Shown: positions 8,360-14,986 of the stretch, in pieces
How the letters are laid out: each line of letters begins with the position of its first letter
How positions within the stretch are numbered: position 1 is the stretch's first letter
NCBI GenBank assembly: GCA_025352485.1
Contig: JANXTJ010000079.1
Span: 1 to 25,920, forward strand
Direction of reading: 5' to 3'
DNA: 25,920 bases
DNA from: Salinibacterium sp.
GTDB taxonomy: Bacteria; Actinomycetota; Actinomycetes; Actinomycetales; Microbacteriaceae
Translations under genes and position numbers: made by a program
Notes under the pieces: generated by a model
What the model saw: the letters and a program-made list of their open reading frames with translations, nothing else
What the model was told of the DNA's origin: nothing
Databases searched by the model: none

Positions 8360-9487
8360 TTAGCCGATCGCCGCGGCCCACTTGGCGGTCAGCACCTTGG
8401 CTGCGGTGGTGGCCTGCGGCGCGGTCAGCTGAACGAATTCGGCCGGAGCCTTGCCGACGGTGTCCAAGACCTTCTGGTCGATCGTCTTGTTGGTGATCAT
8501 CGCTGCCAGCGTCGCCGGGTACGCACCCGAGGCGAGGAACAGGTTCTGGACCTCCGGGGTGTACAGGTACTCCTGCCACAGGCGCGCGGCGGCCGGGTGC
8601 GGAGCGTCGGCGTTGATGGCCTGATTGTAGTAGCTTCCGAGCGCTGAGCCGGGAAGCACGACCGTCTTGTAGTTCGGGTTTCCGGTCGTGCCGCCGGCTG
8701 TACCCCATGCCAGGTTGTTGTAGCTCCACTGGATGACCACGGGGGTCTCACCGGAAACCACGGTCGCCTGCGAGGGAACGACGGCCAGGAAGTTTCCGGC
8801 CTTCTTCAGCTTCTGGAAGAAGTCGACACCCGGCTGGATGTTGTCGGCCGAGCCGCCATTCTGCAGTGCTGCCATATAGACGGCGCTTGCAGCCTCGTTG
8901 GCCTGCGTCGGGTTGCCCTTGATCGCGACCTTGCCCTTGTAGCCGGCGCCGAGCAGGTCATCCATCGACTTCGGCGCCGTCTTAATGACGCTGCTGTCGT
9001 AGCCGACCGACATCAGGCCGGTGTAGTCGTAGTACCACTTGCCCGCGGCATCCTTGTAGTCGGCGGGGATGTCGGCCCAGTTCGCGACCTTGTACGGCGC
9101 GACCATGTCGAGGTGAGCCTGCAGCACTGCGGTGCCGAGGTCGAAGACGTCGGGAGCGGTGTCCTGGCCCTGCTGTGCTTCGGCAGCGGAGATCTCGTCG
9201 GCGCTGGAGCCGTCGGGGTTAGCCGAGTTGATCTTGATCTTCGGGTACTTCTTCTCGAAGCCGGAGATGATCGCGCCGTAGTTCGCCCACGACGGGGGGA
9301 GAGTGATGACGTTGAGCTGGCCCTCGGCGTTGGCGGCGGTCACGAGAGCGTCGAGGCCCCCGAAGGCGGCAGCGCTGGTGGCGGTCTTGGCGTCCGTCGA
9401 GGAGGCGGAGCCAGAGGCGCAGGCGGTGAGCGAGATCGCCACGGTGGCGATGAGAGCCACCCCGGCGAGATGACGCTTGGTGATCAA
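8360..9487 (-). CDS. ABC transporter substrate-binding lipoprotein (PotD/PhnS-like)
   Basis: This secreted, lipid-anchored binding protein of 375 aa captures the substrate for the permeases encoded downstream. The start is a TTG at 9485-9487: GGAGGA sits 7-8 nt upstream, and this start alone gives a textbook lipoprotein signal (ITKRH, a hydrophobic core, then lipobox LTAC with Cys23). The longer frame reaching 9622 lacks these features. The mature part has the two-lobe type II binding-protein layout common to spermidine, Fe3+, thiamine and phosphonate binders (for example GQLNVITLPPSWANYG near the N-terminus and VVIQWSYNNLAW in the second lobe). Its position between the flavoenzyme and the permeases, opposite the phosphonatase-like gene, favours an aminophosphonate ligand. 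Confidence 0.92.
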   Translation of the reverse strand: MITKRHLAGVALIATVAISLTACASGSASSTDAKTATSAAAFGGLDALVTAANAEGQLNVITLPPSWANYGAIISGFEKKYPKIKINSANPDGSSADEISAAEAQQGQDTAPDVFDLGTAVLQAHLDMVAPYKVANWADIPADYKDAAGKWYYDYTGLMSVGYDSSVIKTAPKSMDDLLGAGYKGKVAIKGNPTQANEAASAVYMAALQNGGSADNIQPGVDFFQKLKKAGNFLAVVPSQATVVSGETPVVIQWSYNNLAWGTAGGTTGNPNYKTVVLPGSALGSYYNQAINADAPHPAAARLWQEYLYTPEVQNLFLASGAYPATLAAMITNKTIDQKVLDTVGKAPAEFVQLTAPQATTAAKVLTAKWAAAIG

Positions 9488-9576
9488 GAGATTTCCTCCA
9501 ACTGTCGAGTCGCGGGCGCGCACGCTGTGGGGTGCGCTGGGGTACCCGGGCTCGACCGTCGAAGCTTCTCGCCGCA

Positions 9577-9660
9577 CTCTGACCGGCAGGCGCCCGGTTG
9601 GTAAACACGAGACAAACGCCACTCGTCCAGTTGGCGCGAGCGCGGCGGGGGCGGTCAGAG
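9577..9660. repeat. 9-bp inverted repeat around the flavoenzyme-lipoprotein intergenic region
   Basis: CTCTGACCG (9577-9585) and CGGTCAGAG (9652-9660) are perfect inverse copies 66 bp apart; the right arm includes the stop codon of the flavoenzyme. They could form a long-loop hairpin or be two regulator half-sites in front of the lipoprotein gene. The 167-bp gap (9488-9654) otherwise holds no gene, and no strong promoter is visible. A 9-bp match is near what chance can give. Confidence 0.3.
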
Positions 9661-10779
9661 GGCTGCGATCACCGCGGCGGCAACGCCGAACGAAATCGTC
9701 ATGCCGACCCCTGAGGTAATGGCCACGGCGGTCACTCCCGGTTGCGCTTCTGCCACCAGGTAGGGATGCAGCGGGCTCGACGCATACACGCCCTGCCAGC
9801 GTTCAACGACCTCAAGCCGCCGCCCGGCGAGCACCCGTTGGATGCGATCAAGCAGCACATCCCAGGTGCTTTCGGCGAGAAACGGACTCAGCGTCAGGTC
9901 GTAACCGTGACTGTCACCGGCGATGATCGTGCCATCCGGGCGCTGGGTGAACATGACGTTTGCGCCGATCGCGAGCAGCCCAGGGTCGGTTTCCGCGATG
10001 GCGGCACGCAGCGCGGCGGCCGCAGCGGTGGCGGTGAATGCTGGATAGCGCAACATCGAGGTGCCGGTCAGCACGGCGGGGGCCAACCGCACGGGGTGCG
10101 TGGGGCGCACGAGCGCCATCTGCAGGCCGCAGCGCTGCACCTCCTGTCGATCAGCCAGCGTCGGGTAGAGGTAGTCCAGATCGTGGCCGACACAGACAAT
10201 AACGCGCGCGGCGGCAATGACGCCGCGCGAGGTGTCGACGGCGCCGTTTGCCGCCCCCAGGTAGGCGGTGCGCCACAGGAATGTCACCCCGCGCTCGGCG
10301 AGGCGCGCGGCAAGGCTCCCGACGGCCTCGCGCGGGTCGACGCGGAGATCATCGCGCAGTAGCGCAGCCCCGACAACGGCCGGGCCGGCGATGGCGTCGA
10401 CGGCGGCGCGCAGTTCCGCTGCCGACAGCAGCCGAACCTCTCCCGGCTCGCGCGCGGCCGAAAACTCTTCGAGAACGGCTAGCTCCGCGGGGCTCTGCGC
10501 CACGGCGAGCGCTCCCGACTCGATGCAGAAGAATCCGGCATCCCGGCTGTGGGCGAGCCAACGCTCCCGGGCCACCTGGGCCAGTTCGAGCAGCTCCCCG
10601 GTCTGTGCGGTCACACAGGCGTGGCCGAAGTTGCGAACGGAGGCTCCCACCGCCCGGGCATCCCTGTCGATGACCACGACAGACAGGCCGCGGTCTACGG
10701 CCGCTGCGGCATGGGCGAGACCGACGATTCCGGCGCCCACCACCAGCACGTCGCATCCCGCAATTGCTGTCATGGTCAT
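9655..10779 (-). CDS. FAD-dependent oxidoreductase (DAO-type, phosphonate-cluster family)
   Basis: This flavoprotein of 374 aa is of the D-amino-acid-oxidase/glycine-oxidase fold. The FAD dinucleotide-binding motif VVGAGIVGL is at residues 12-20, an acidic residue ends the second strand (VVVIDRD), and SVRNFGHACVTAQTG is characteristic of a subfamily known (from memory of TIGRFAM TIGR03364) to sit beside phosphonatase-like HAD enzymes. It probably oxidises the C-N bond of an aminophosphonate to give an aldehyde for the divergent hydrolase; that reaction is inference. It heads the minus-strand run leading into the ABC genes, with a 167-bp gap. ATG 10777-10779 and ATG 10771-10773 are both possible starts. 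There is no Shine-Dalgarno, and a promoter lies immediately upstream. Confidence 0.88.
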   Translation of the reverse strand: MTMTAIAGCDVLVVGAGIVGLAHAAAAVDRGLSVVVIDRDARAVGASVRNFGHACVTAQTGELLELAQVARERWLAHSRDAGFFCIESGALAVAQSPAELAVLEEFSAAREPGEVRLLSAAELRAAVDAIAGPAVVGAALLRDDLRVDPREAVGSLAARLAERGVTFLWRTAYLGAANGAVDTSRGVIAAARVIVCVGHDLDYLYPTLADRQEVQRCGLQMALVRPTHPVRLAPAVLTGTSMLRYPAFTATAAAAALRAAIAETDPGLLAIGANVMFTQRPDGTIIAGDSHGYDLTLSPFLAESTWDVLLDRIQRVLAGRRLEVVERWQGVYASSPLHPYLVAEAQPGVTAVAITSGVGMTISFGVAAAVIAAL

Positions 10780-10781
10780 CG

Positions 10782-10810
10782 AGTGTGCTGGGGATCTGGG
10801 CCGCGGTCAA
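10782..10810 (-). promoter_or_regulatory. Candidate promoter of flavoenzyme/ABC operon (TTGACC-N17-CACACT)
   Basis: On the minus strand, TTGACC (10810-10805) is separated by exactly 17 nt from CACACT (10787-10782). The -10 ends 2 nt before the first ATG and 8 nt before the second. Expected initiation therefore falls between the two ATGs, which favours a leaderless or near-leaderless message starting at ATG 10773. The -35 is strong; the -10 is only a partial match. Confidence 0.45.
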
Positions 10811-10951
10811 TGCCGAATCGGGATGCCGCAGGCCCGTTCGCGCACTGTTGGCGCACATTTCACTTCGGGGTCGGCCCGCAGCCGCTGGAGTCGGCGCACA
10901 GCGGATATCGTCGAACAGTAACCGGCACGGTCAGGCGAAGGAGCATTGCAG

Positions 10952-11632
10952 ATGATTGAGATGGTCGCGTTCGACATGGCGGGAACGACAATCGATGACC
11001 ACGGCGCCGTCTATGAGGCGCTTCGGGATGCCGTCGCCGAGACCGGCGCGACAGTGGCCGACTCAGACCTGCAGCTCTGGATGGGCACCGACAAGGTCGC
11101 GGCCATCACCGCCCTGATGCGGTTGGGTGGTGTAGAGCCGGAGCACGACTCGGTGGCGCACAGCTTCGAACGATTCCGTGGGATCCTGGCGGACGCGTAC
11201 TGCGACCGTCCGCCGCTGGCGCTGCCCGGTGTCGAAGACGCCCTTCGGGCGCTACGCCAACGCGGCATCAAGGTGGCGTTGACCACCGGCTTTTCTGACG
11301 AGGTGGCCGGGCCCCTGTTGGCGGCCCTCGGTTGGAAGATCGGCGACGGCGACCTTCTGGATGCCGTCGTCACGACCTCCGACGTCAGGAGCGGCCGACC
11401 GGCTCCGTACCTCATCCATCACGCCATGGAGAAGCTCGGCGTCACCGACGTGCGCGCGGTGCTCGCCGCTGGAGATACCATCGTCGACCTGCTCGCCGCC
11501 CGCAGTGCCGGCGTGATTGCCGTCGGGGTGTTGACCGGCAAGCTCGACCGGGCGGCTCTCGAGGCGCATCCGCACGACCACATTCTCGACAGCGTCGTGG
11601 ATGTGCTCGAGCTCGCCGAGGCGACTCCGTAG
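10952..11632 (+). CDS. Phosphonatase-like HAD hydrolase (PhnX relative)
   Basis: This 226-aa HAD-superfamily enzyme is related to phosphonoacetaldehyde hydrolase, which cleaves the C-P bond to acetaldehyde and phosphate. The nucleophile motif is D8-MAGT, the phosphonatase version of the usual DxDxT. MGTDK places K48 forty residues after D8, matching the spacing of the Schiff-base lysine in PhnX (D12/K53 in the Bacillus enzyme). SGRPAP has Arg149 where most HADs have lysine, and GDTIVDL supplies the acidic Mg2+ site. AAGGAG lies 8 nt before ATG 10952, which decides the start over the TTG at 10946. It is divergent from the flavoenzyme and ABC genes. It may be PhnX itself or the sister family (TIGR03351, from memory) with a slightly different phosphono-aldehyde substrate. 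Confidence 0.9.
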   Translation: MIEMVAFDMAGTTIDDHGAVYEALRDAVAETGATVADSDLQLWMGTDKVAAITALMRLGGVEPEHDSVAHSFERFRGILADAYCDRPPLALPGVEDALRALRQRGIKVALTTGFSDEVAGPLLAALGWKIGDGDLLDAVVTTSDVRSGRPAPYLIHHAMEKLGVTDVRAVLAAGDTIVDLLAARSAGVIAVGVLTGKLDRAALEAHPHDHILDSVVDVLELAEATP

Positions 11633-11733
11633 CAGCGCGCGCGGCGCGGGCGTGCTCGGCCGGGCGCGACCGGTGGGGGCTCCCGACCGGCCAGGTTGGG
11701 CGGCGCCGGGTGGCCGGTCCCGGTAGCCGGCGC

Positions 11734-11739
11734 TAGTGT
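11734..11739 (+). promoter_or_regulatory. Candidate -10 (TAGTGT) before the AlkX-type gene
   Basis: TAGTGT ends 9 nt before ATG 11749, and no Shine-Dalgarno precedes that ATG, so a very short or absent 5' leader is likely. The rest of the 116-bp gap from 11633 is very GC-rich, with a GGCCGG/CCGGCC pair that lacks a T-run; no gene is seen there. Confidence 0.3.
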
Positions 11740-11748
11740 CATTGCTCT

Positions 11749-13086
11749 ATGGTCGAGTCATTTACGGCAGCGCAAGCACGACGGATCGCCCTCGCCGCGC
11801 AGGGCTTCGGGCGGCCCACCGCCGGGCCAACCGCTGCCGCCTCGGCCCCCACCGCCGGGCCAACCGCTGCCGCCTCGGCACCTGCCTCCCCGACCGCTGC
11901 ACCGTCCACCGCGCCCGGAACTCGCCAACTCAACCTGCTCATGCAGCGGCTCGCCGTGCTGCAGCTCGACTCGGTGAACGTGTTCGAGCGCAGCCACTAT
12001 TTACCCGTTTTTGCCCGGCTCGGCAGCTACGACAAAACAGCTCTCGACGCGCTGACCTTCACCAAGAATGCCCCGTACGTCGAATACTGGGCGCACCAGG
12101 CCGCCCTGATCCCGGTCGACTCGTGGCCGTTGTGGGGTTGGTTCCAGCAGCGCGAGCGCGCCGGCACCGGCCGCACGAAGACCTGGGCGCGGTCCAACCA
12201 AAAGATGATCGATTTTCTCCTGGCCGAACTGGCCGAAAAGGGGCCCCTTCCGGCGAGCGCCATCGAGCACGAGTCGAACAAGCGCAACGGGCCGTGGTGG
12301 GGCTGGTCGGACGTCAAACGGGGTCTCGAGGTGCTGTTTTTTCGCGGGGAGGTAGCCGTCGCCGGCCGCAACCGCTTCGAGCGACTGTACGACCTGGCGC
12401 ATCGGCGACTGCCCGCGCGGGTATTGGGCCACGACATCCCCGAGGATGACGCGATGAGGGAGCTCGTGCGGCTCGGCTCGGTCGCGCTCGGCATCGGCAG
12501 CGTGCGAGACATCGCCGACTACTGGAGACTTCCGCAGGCCGAAACGAAACTCGCCATTCGCGACCTCGTCGACTCGGGCGACCTCGCGCCGGTGTCCGTG
12601 CCGGGCTGGGATGTGCCGGCGTATCTGCACACGACAGCCCGCATCCCGCGCAAGATTGAGACCGCAGCGCTGCTGTCACCATTCGACCCGATCGTCTGGG
12701 AACGCGCTCGCGCACTGCGTATGTTTGGTTTTCATTACCGCATCGAGATTTACACCCCCGCGCCGAAGCGCCGCTTTGGGTACTACACCTTGCCCGTGCT
12801 GATCGACGAAGCGCTCGTCGGGCGCATCGACCTCAAAACCGACCGTCAGAACGGTGTGCTGCGGGTGCAGTCAGCCTGGCGCGAAGGGCACTTGGCGGAC
12901 GGGCTCGAACCGCGCATCGCCGAGCTGCTGCGCAACACCGCGGCCTGGCAGGGCATGGGAGGCATCGAGGTGGTCGCTCGTGGCGATCTCGCCGACGCGC
13001 TCGCGGTCGAACTCGGGGTGCCGCTACTGACGTGGAGCCCCGCCGAGGCCCCGGATGCTGAGGATTCGGCCCCCGAGTCGGCCTAG
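11749..13086 (+). CDS. Winged-helix DNA glycosylase of the YcaQ/AlkX (HTH_42) family
   Basis: The 445-aa protein has the opening segment (ARRIALAAQGF) and the core (LQLDSVNVFERSHYLPVFARLG) of the HTH_42 family, whose characterised members AlkZ and YcaQ/AlkX excise alkylated bases and unhook interstrand crosslinks. AlkZ enzymes carry a Gln-x-Gln catalytic motif and YcaQ types Gln-x-Asp. Here it is Q72-L-D74, so the YcaQ branch is indicated. Unusually, the first helix is split from the next by an Ala/Pro/Thr-rich insert (about residues 22-58) built from an 11-residue sequence duplicated in tandem. By memory the family has a short linker there. The insert should be a disordered loop, and effect on activity is unknown. 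No operon partner is seen; htpX converges from the other side. Confidence 0.88.
   Translation: MVESFTAAQARRIALAAQGFGRPTAGPTAAASAPTAGPTAAASAPASPTAAPSTAPGTRQLNLLMQRLAVLQLDSVNVFERSHYLPVFARLGSYDKTALDALTFTKNAPYVEYWAHQAALIPVDSWPLWGWFQQRERAGTGRTKTWARSNQKMIDFLLAELAEKGPLPASAIEHESNKRNGPWWGWSDVKRGLEVLFFRGEVAVAGRNRFERLYDLAHRRLPARVLGHDIPEDDAMRELVRLGSVALGIGSVRDIADYWRLPQAETKLAIRDLVDSGDLAPVSVPGWDVPAYLHTTARIPRKIETAALLSPFDPIVWERARALRMFGFHYRIEIYTPAPKRRFGYYTLPVLIDEALVGRIDLKTDRQNGVLRVQSAWREGHLADGLEPRIAELLRNTAAWQGMGGIEVVARGDLADALAVELGVPLLTWSPAEAPDAEDSAPESA
11815..11879. repeat. 33-bp tandem duplication inside the AlkX-type gene
   Basis: The 32-bp sequence at 11815-11846 is repeated exactly at 11848-11879 (period 33 bp), encoding PTAGPTAAASA twice. 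Perfect identity of both copies, including third codon positions, points to a recent duplication. Confidence 0.95.
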
Positions 13087-13149
13087 CTGACCACTCTTCG
13101 CTGACTCGCGGACTTTGGCCCAATCCGATGTGACGGATCGGGGCGGAAG

Positions 13150-13171
13150 TCGGTAACTCAGGAGTTGCCGA
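13150..13171. terminator. Candidate bidirectional hairpin between convergent AlkX-type gene and htpX
   Basis: TCGGTAAC and GTTGCCGA form an 8-bp stem (one G-T pair) around the loop TCAGGA in the 159-bp gap between convergent genes. There is no T-run, so a classical intrinsic terminator is not proven. An 11-bp direct repeat, ACTAACGCGGC, occurs nearby at 13175-13185 and 13222-13232. Confidence 0.35.
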
Positions 13172-13245
13172 ACAACTAACGCGGCCCCTCGCCCCGGCCC
13201 GGCTGCTCACGCCGGCCGATCACTAACGCGGCGCAGCCGACAACG

Positions 13246-14136
13246 TCAGAACTTACCGCCGCTGGCCTCGAGGCGCGCCACGCGATCCGCGATCGGCGGG
13301 TGGGTGCTGAACAAGCGGCTCATGATGCCGGGCTTGGTCGGGTCGGCGATCCACATATGCGCCATCGTCGAATTCTGTTTAATCATCGGGCGACCGTACT
13401 GGCCGAGCTTCTGCAGTGCCTCGGCGAGCCCTTCGGGATCACGCGTCGTGAGCGCCCCCGTCGCATCGGCGAGGTACTCGCGCTGGCGAGAGATGGCGGC
13501 CTGTACCGCGGCGGCCACCAGCGGTGCGATGAGCATGGCGACGAGACCGAGGATGAGGATCACCGGGTTGCCACCGCCGCCGTTGTTGTTGTTGTTGCTG
13601 CGCCCGCCGAAGAACGAAAAGCGCAGGAACATATCCGAAATAAAGCCGATCGCGACGACCAGACCGAAGACGATCATCGACACCCGGATGTCGTAGTTGC
13701 GCACGTGCCCGAGCTCGTGAGCCATGACTCCCTCGAGTTCGCGATCGTCGAGCAGGTCGAGAATTCCGGTGGTTGCCGCGACGACGGCGTGCTGAGGATC
13801 GCGCCCGGTGGCGAAGGCGTTCGGTGCGGGGTCATCGACGATGTAGACCTTGGGCATGGGCATGCCGGTGGTGATGGCGAGGTTCTCCACGATCCGGTAC
13901 AGGCGCGGGTTGTCTGCCTTCTGAATCTCGCGGGCTCCGGAAAGTGAGAGTGCCTGGCTGGAGGCGAAGAAGTACTGGATCAGCGCGTAGCCGCTCGCGA
14001 CAACCAGCGTGATGACCACGATGGAGGGGTCGCGGTAGATGGAGCTGGCCAAAAAGCCGAGGGCTCCGATGATGACGATGAACAACAGAATGATGAAGAC
14101 GGTGTTCCGCTTATTGGCGGCTATGGCGCTGTACAT
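13246..14136 (-). CDS. htpX: HtpX-type M48 zinc metalloprotease
   Basis: This membrane-embedded protease degrades damaged or misfolded membrane proteins. Of 296 aa, two N-terminal transmembrane helices (about 12-31 and 38-58) lead into the catalytic domain. The zinc-binding HELGH is at 140-144 and the third zinc ligand is probably E220 in REYLADATGA. A further hydrophobic pair (about 152-172 and 190-215) flanks a low-complexity loop of five Asn and four Gly. Length is normal for HtpX. The start ATG 14134-14136 has no strong Shine-Dalgarno. It lies 130 bp downstream of lemA on the same strand, a common pairing. A hairpin and a tandem repeat separate the two. Confidence 0.93.
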   Translation of the reverse strand: MYSAIAANKRNTVFIILLFIVIIGALGFLASSIYRDPSIVVITLVVASGYALIQYFFASSQALSLSGAREIQKADNPRLYRIVENLAITTGMPMPKVYIVDDPAPNAFATGRDPQHAVVAATTGILDLLDDRELEGVMAHELGHVRNYDIRVSMIVFGLVVAIGFISDMFLRFSFFGGRSNNNNNGGGGNPVILILGLVAMLIAPLVAAAVQAAISRQREYLADATGALTTRDPEGLAEALQKLGQYGRPMIKQNSTMAHMWIADPTKPGIMSRLFSTHPPIADRVARLEASGGKF

Positions 14137-14160
14137 GGTGTGGTTTACCCGTTAATCCGG

Positions 14161-14188
14161 AAAGCCCGGCGCCTGAACGCCGGACTTT
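14161..14188 (-). terminator. Hairpin between lemA and htpX (possible attenuator or partial terminator)
   Basis: AAAGCCCGGCG and CGCCGGACTTT make an 11-bp stem with one mismatch and a 6-nt loop. Read in the direction of transcription it ends in CTTT without a longer T-run. It could reduce read-through from lemA into htpX or protect the lemA mRNA 3' end. Confidence 0.5.
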
Positions 14189-14194
14189 CGCTCA

Positions 14195-14256
14195 GTGGAA
14201 GCGACAAGAAGTGGAAGCGACGAAGTAGAAGCGACGAGGAGTGGAAGCGACGAGAA
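14195..14256. repeat. Four imperfect tandem copies of a 14-16-bp unit between lemA and htpX
   Basis: Units starting GTGGAAGCGAC or GTAGAAGCGAC begin at 14195, 14211, 14225 and 14241, and end at 14256, just after the lemA stop codon. Units are 16, 14, 16 and 16 bp. They lie outside both coding frames, and copy number may vary between strains. Confidence 0.9.
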
Positions 14257-14266
14257 CGGGACGGGA

Positions 14267-14833
14267 CTAGAACTGGACGCGTGGCGGCTCCGCGATGGCC
14301 GCAGAGTCGGCGACCTCGAAGAACTCACGCTCGGTGAAGCCAAGGTTGCGCACGAAGAGCGTGTTCGGAAACACCTTGATCTTCGTGTTGAGCTCGCGAA
14401 CGCCGCCGTTGTAGAAGCGGCGAGCGCCCTGAATCTTGTCCTCCGTATCGACCAGTTCGCCCTGAAGCTGCAGGTAATTCTGGCTGGCCTGCAGCTGGGG
14501 GTACGCCTCGGCGACCGCAAAAATGGACTTAAGAGCGGTCTGCATGTGGTTCTCGGCGGCAGCGGCATCCGCCGGGCCTTGCACACTGAGGGTTTCGGCC
14601 CTGGCCTTGGTGACGTTCTCGAACACTGACGACTCGTGGGCGGCGTAGCCCTTGACCGTCTCGATGAGGTTCGGGATGAGGTCAGCCCGGCGCTTGAGCT
14701 GCACGGTGATGTCGCTCCACGCCTCGTCGACGCGCACATTCAGCGTGACCAGGCCGTTGTACGTCGACCACAGGTAGCCACCGATGATGACGATCAGCAG
14801 GACGATAACGCCAATGACGATAAGGATTTCCAT
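14267..14833 (-). CDS. lemA: LemA family protein
   Basis: The 188-aa protein has one N-terminal transmembrane helix (MEILIVIGVIVLLIVIIGGYL) and a helical-bundle domain typical of LemA, with YNGLVTLNVRVDEAWSDI, LKRRADLIPNLIETVKGY and ARRFYNGGVRELNTKIKVFP. Its role is not well defined; it is often encoded next to HtpX or TPM-domain proteins and is assumed to act at the membrane. The frame extends to 14875, but ATG 14831-14833 is preferred: it starts the transmembrane helix and lies exactly 7 nt after TATAGT with no Shine-Dalgarno, so the mRNA probably begins at this ATG. Confidence 0.93.
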   Translation of the reverse strand: MEILIVIGVIVLLIVIIGGYLWSTYNGLVTLNVRVDEAWSDITVQLKRRADLIPNLIETVKGYAAHESSVFENVTKARAETLSVQGPADAAAAENHMQTALKSIFAVAEAYPQLQASQNYLQLQGELVDTEDKIQGARRFYNGGVRELNTKIKVFPNTLFVRNLGFTEREFFEVADSAAIAEPPRVQF

Positions 14834-14840
14834 ACGGAGA

Positions 14841-14846
14841 ACTATA
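14841..14846 (-). promoter_or_regulatory. -10 element (TATAGT) of a probable leaderless lemA promoter
   Basis: TATAGT is followed by TCTCCGT and then ATG, which puts the expected transcription start on the A of the start codon. The region 17 nt upstream (AGGAAC) is not a housekeeping -35. It contains GGAAC, as in ECF-sigma promoters, but a matching ECF -10 is not at the right spacing. Confidence 0.55.
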
Positions 14847-14881
14847 GGTGAGACCCCTGCGCGGTTCCTGCCCAAATCCCA

Positions 14882-14984
14882 TTCATCATTCAGGACAATA
14901 TGGGGCTGGTGAGGCTGATGCGGCAGCTGTGGTCCCGGGGGATACCCAAAAACTCAGCAGTCACACAACATCCTGAATGATGAA
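14882..14984. repeat. 103-bp segment bounded by perfect 14-bp inverted repeats
   Basis: TTCATCATTCAGGA (14882-14895) and TCCTGAATGATGAA (14971-14984) are exact reverse complements, 75 bp apart. The right arm is 2 nt from the beta-glucosidase stop codon and the left arm lies just upstream of the lemA promoter. No coding frame or obvious target-site duplication is seen. Options are a MITE-like remnant, a long-loop terminator or paired regulator sites. Confidence 0.8.
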
Positions 14985-14986
14985 AG

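Noticed and set aside
11656..11690. GGCCGG/CCGGCC hairpin after the phosphonatase-like gene as an intrinsic terminator
   Set aside because: GC-rich inverted matches are expected by chance here and there is no T-run after the stem.
14847..14869. GGAAC upstream of lemA as an ECF-sigma -35
   Set aside because: The nearest GTT lies 21 nt away, longer than ECF promoters allow; only the TATAGT -10 was kept.
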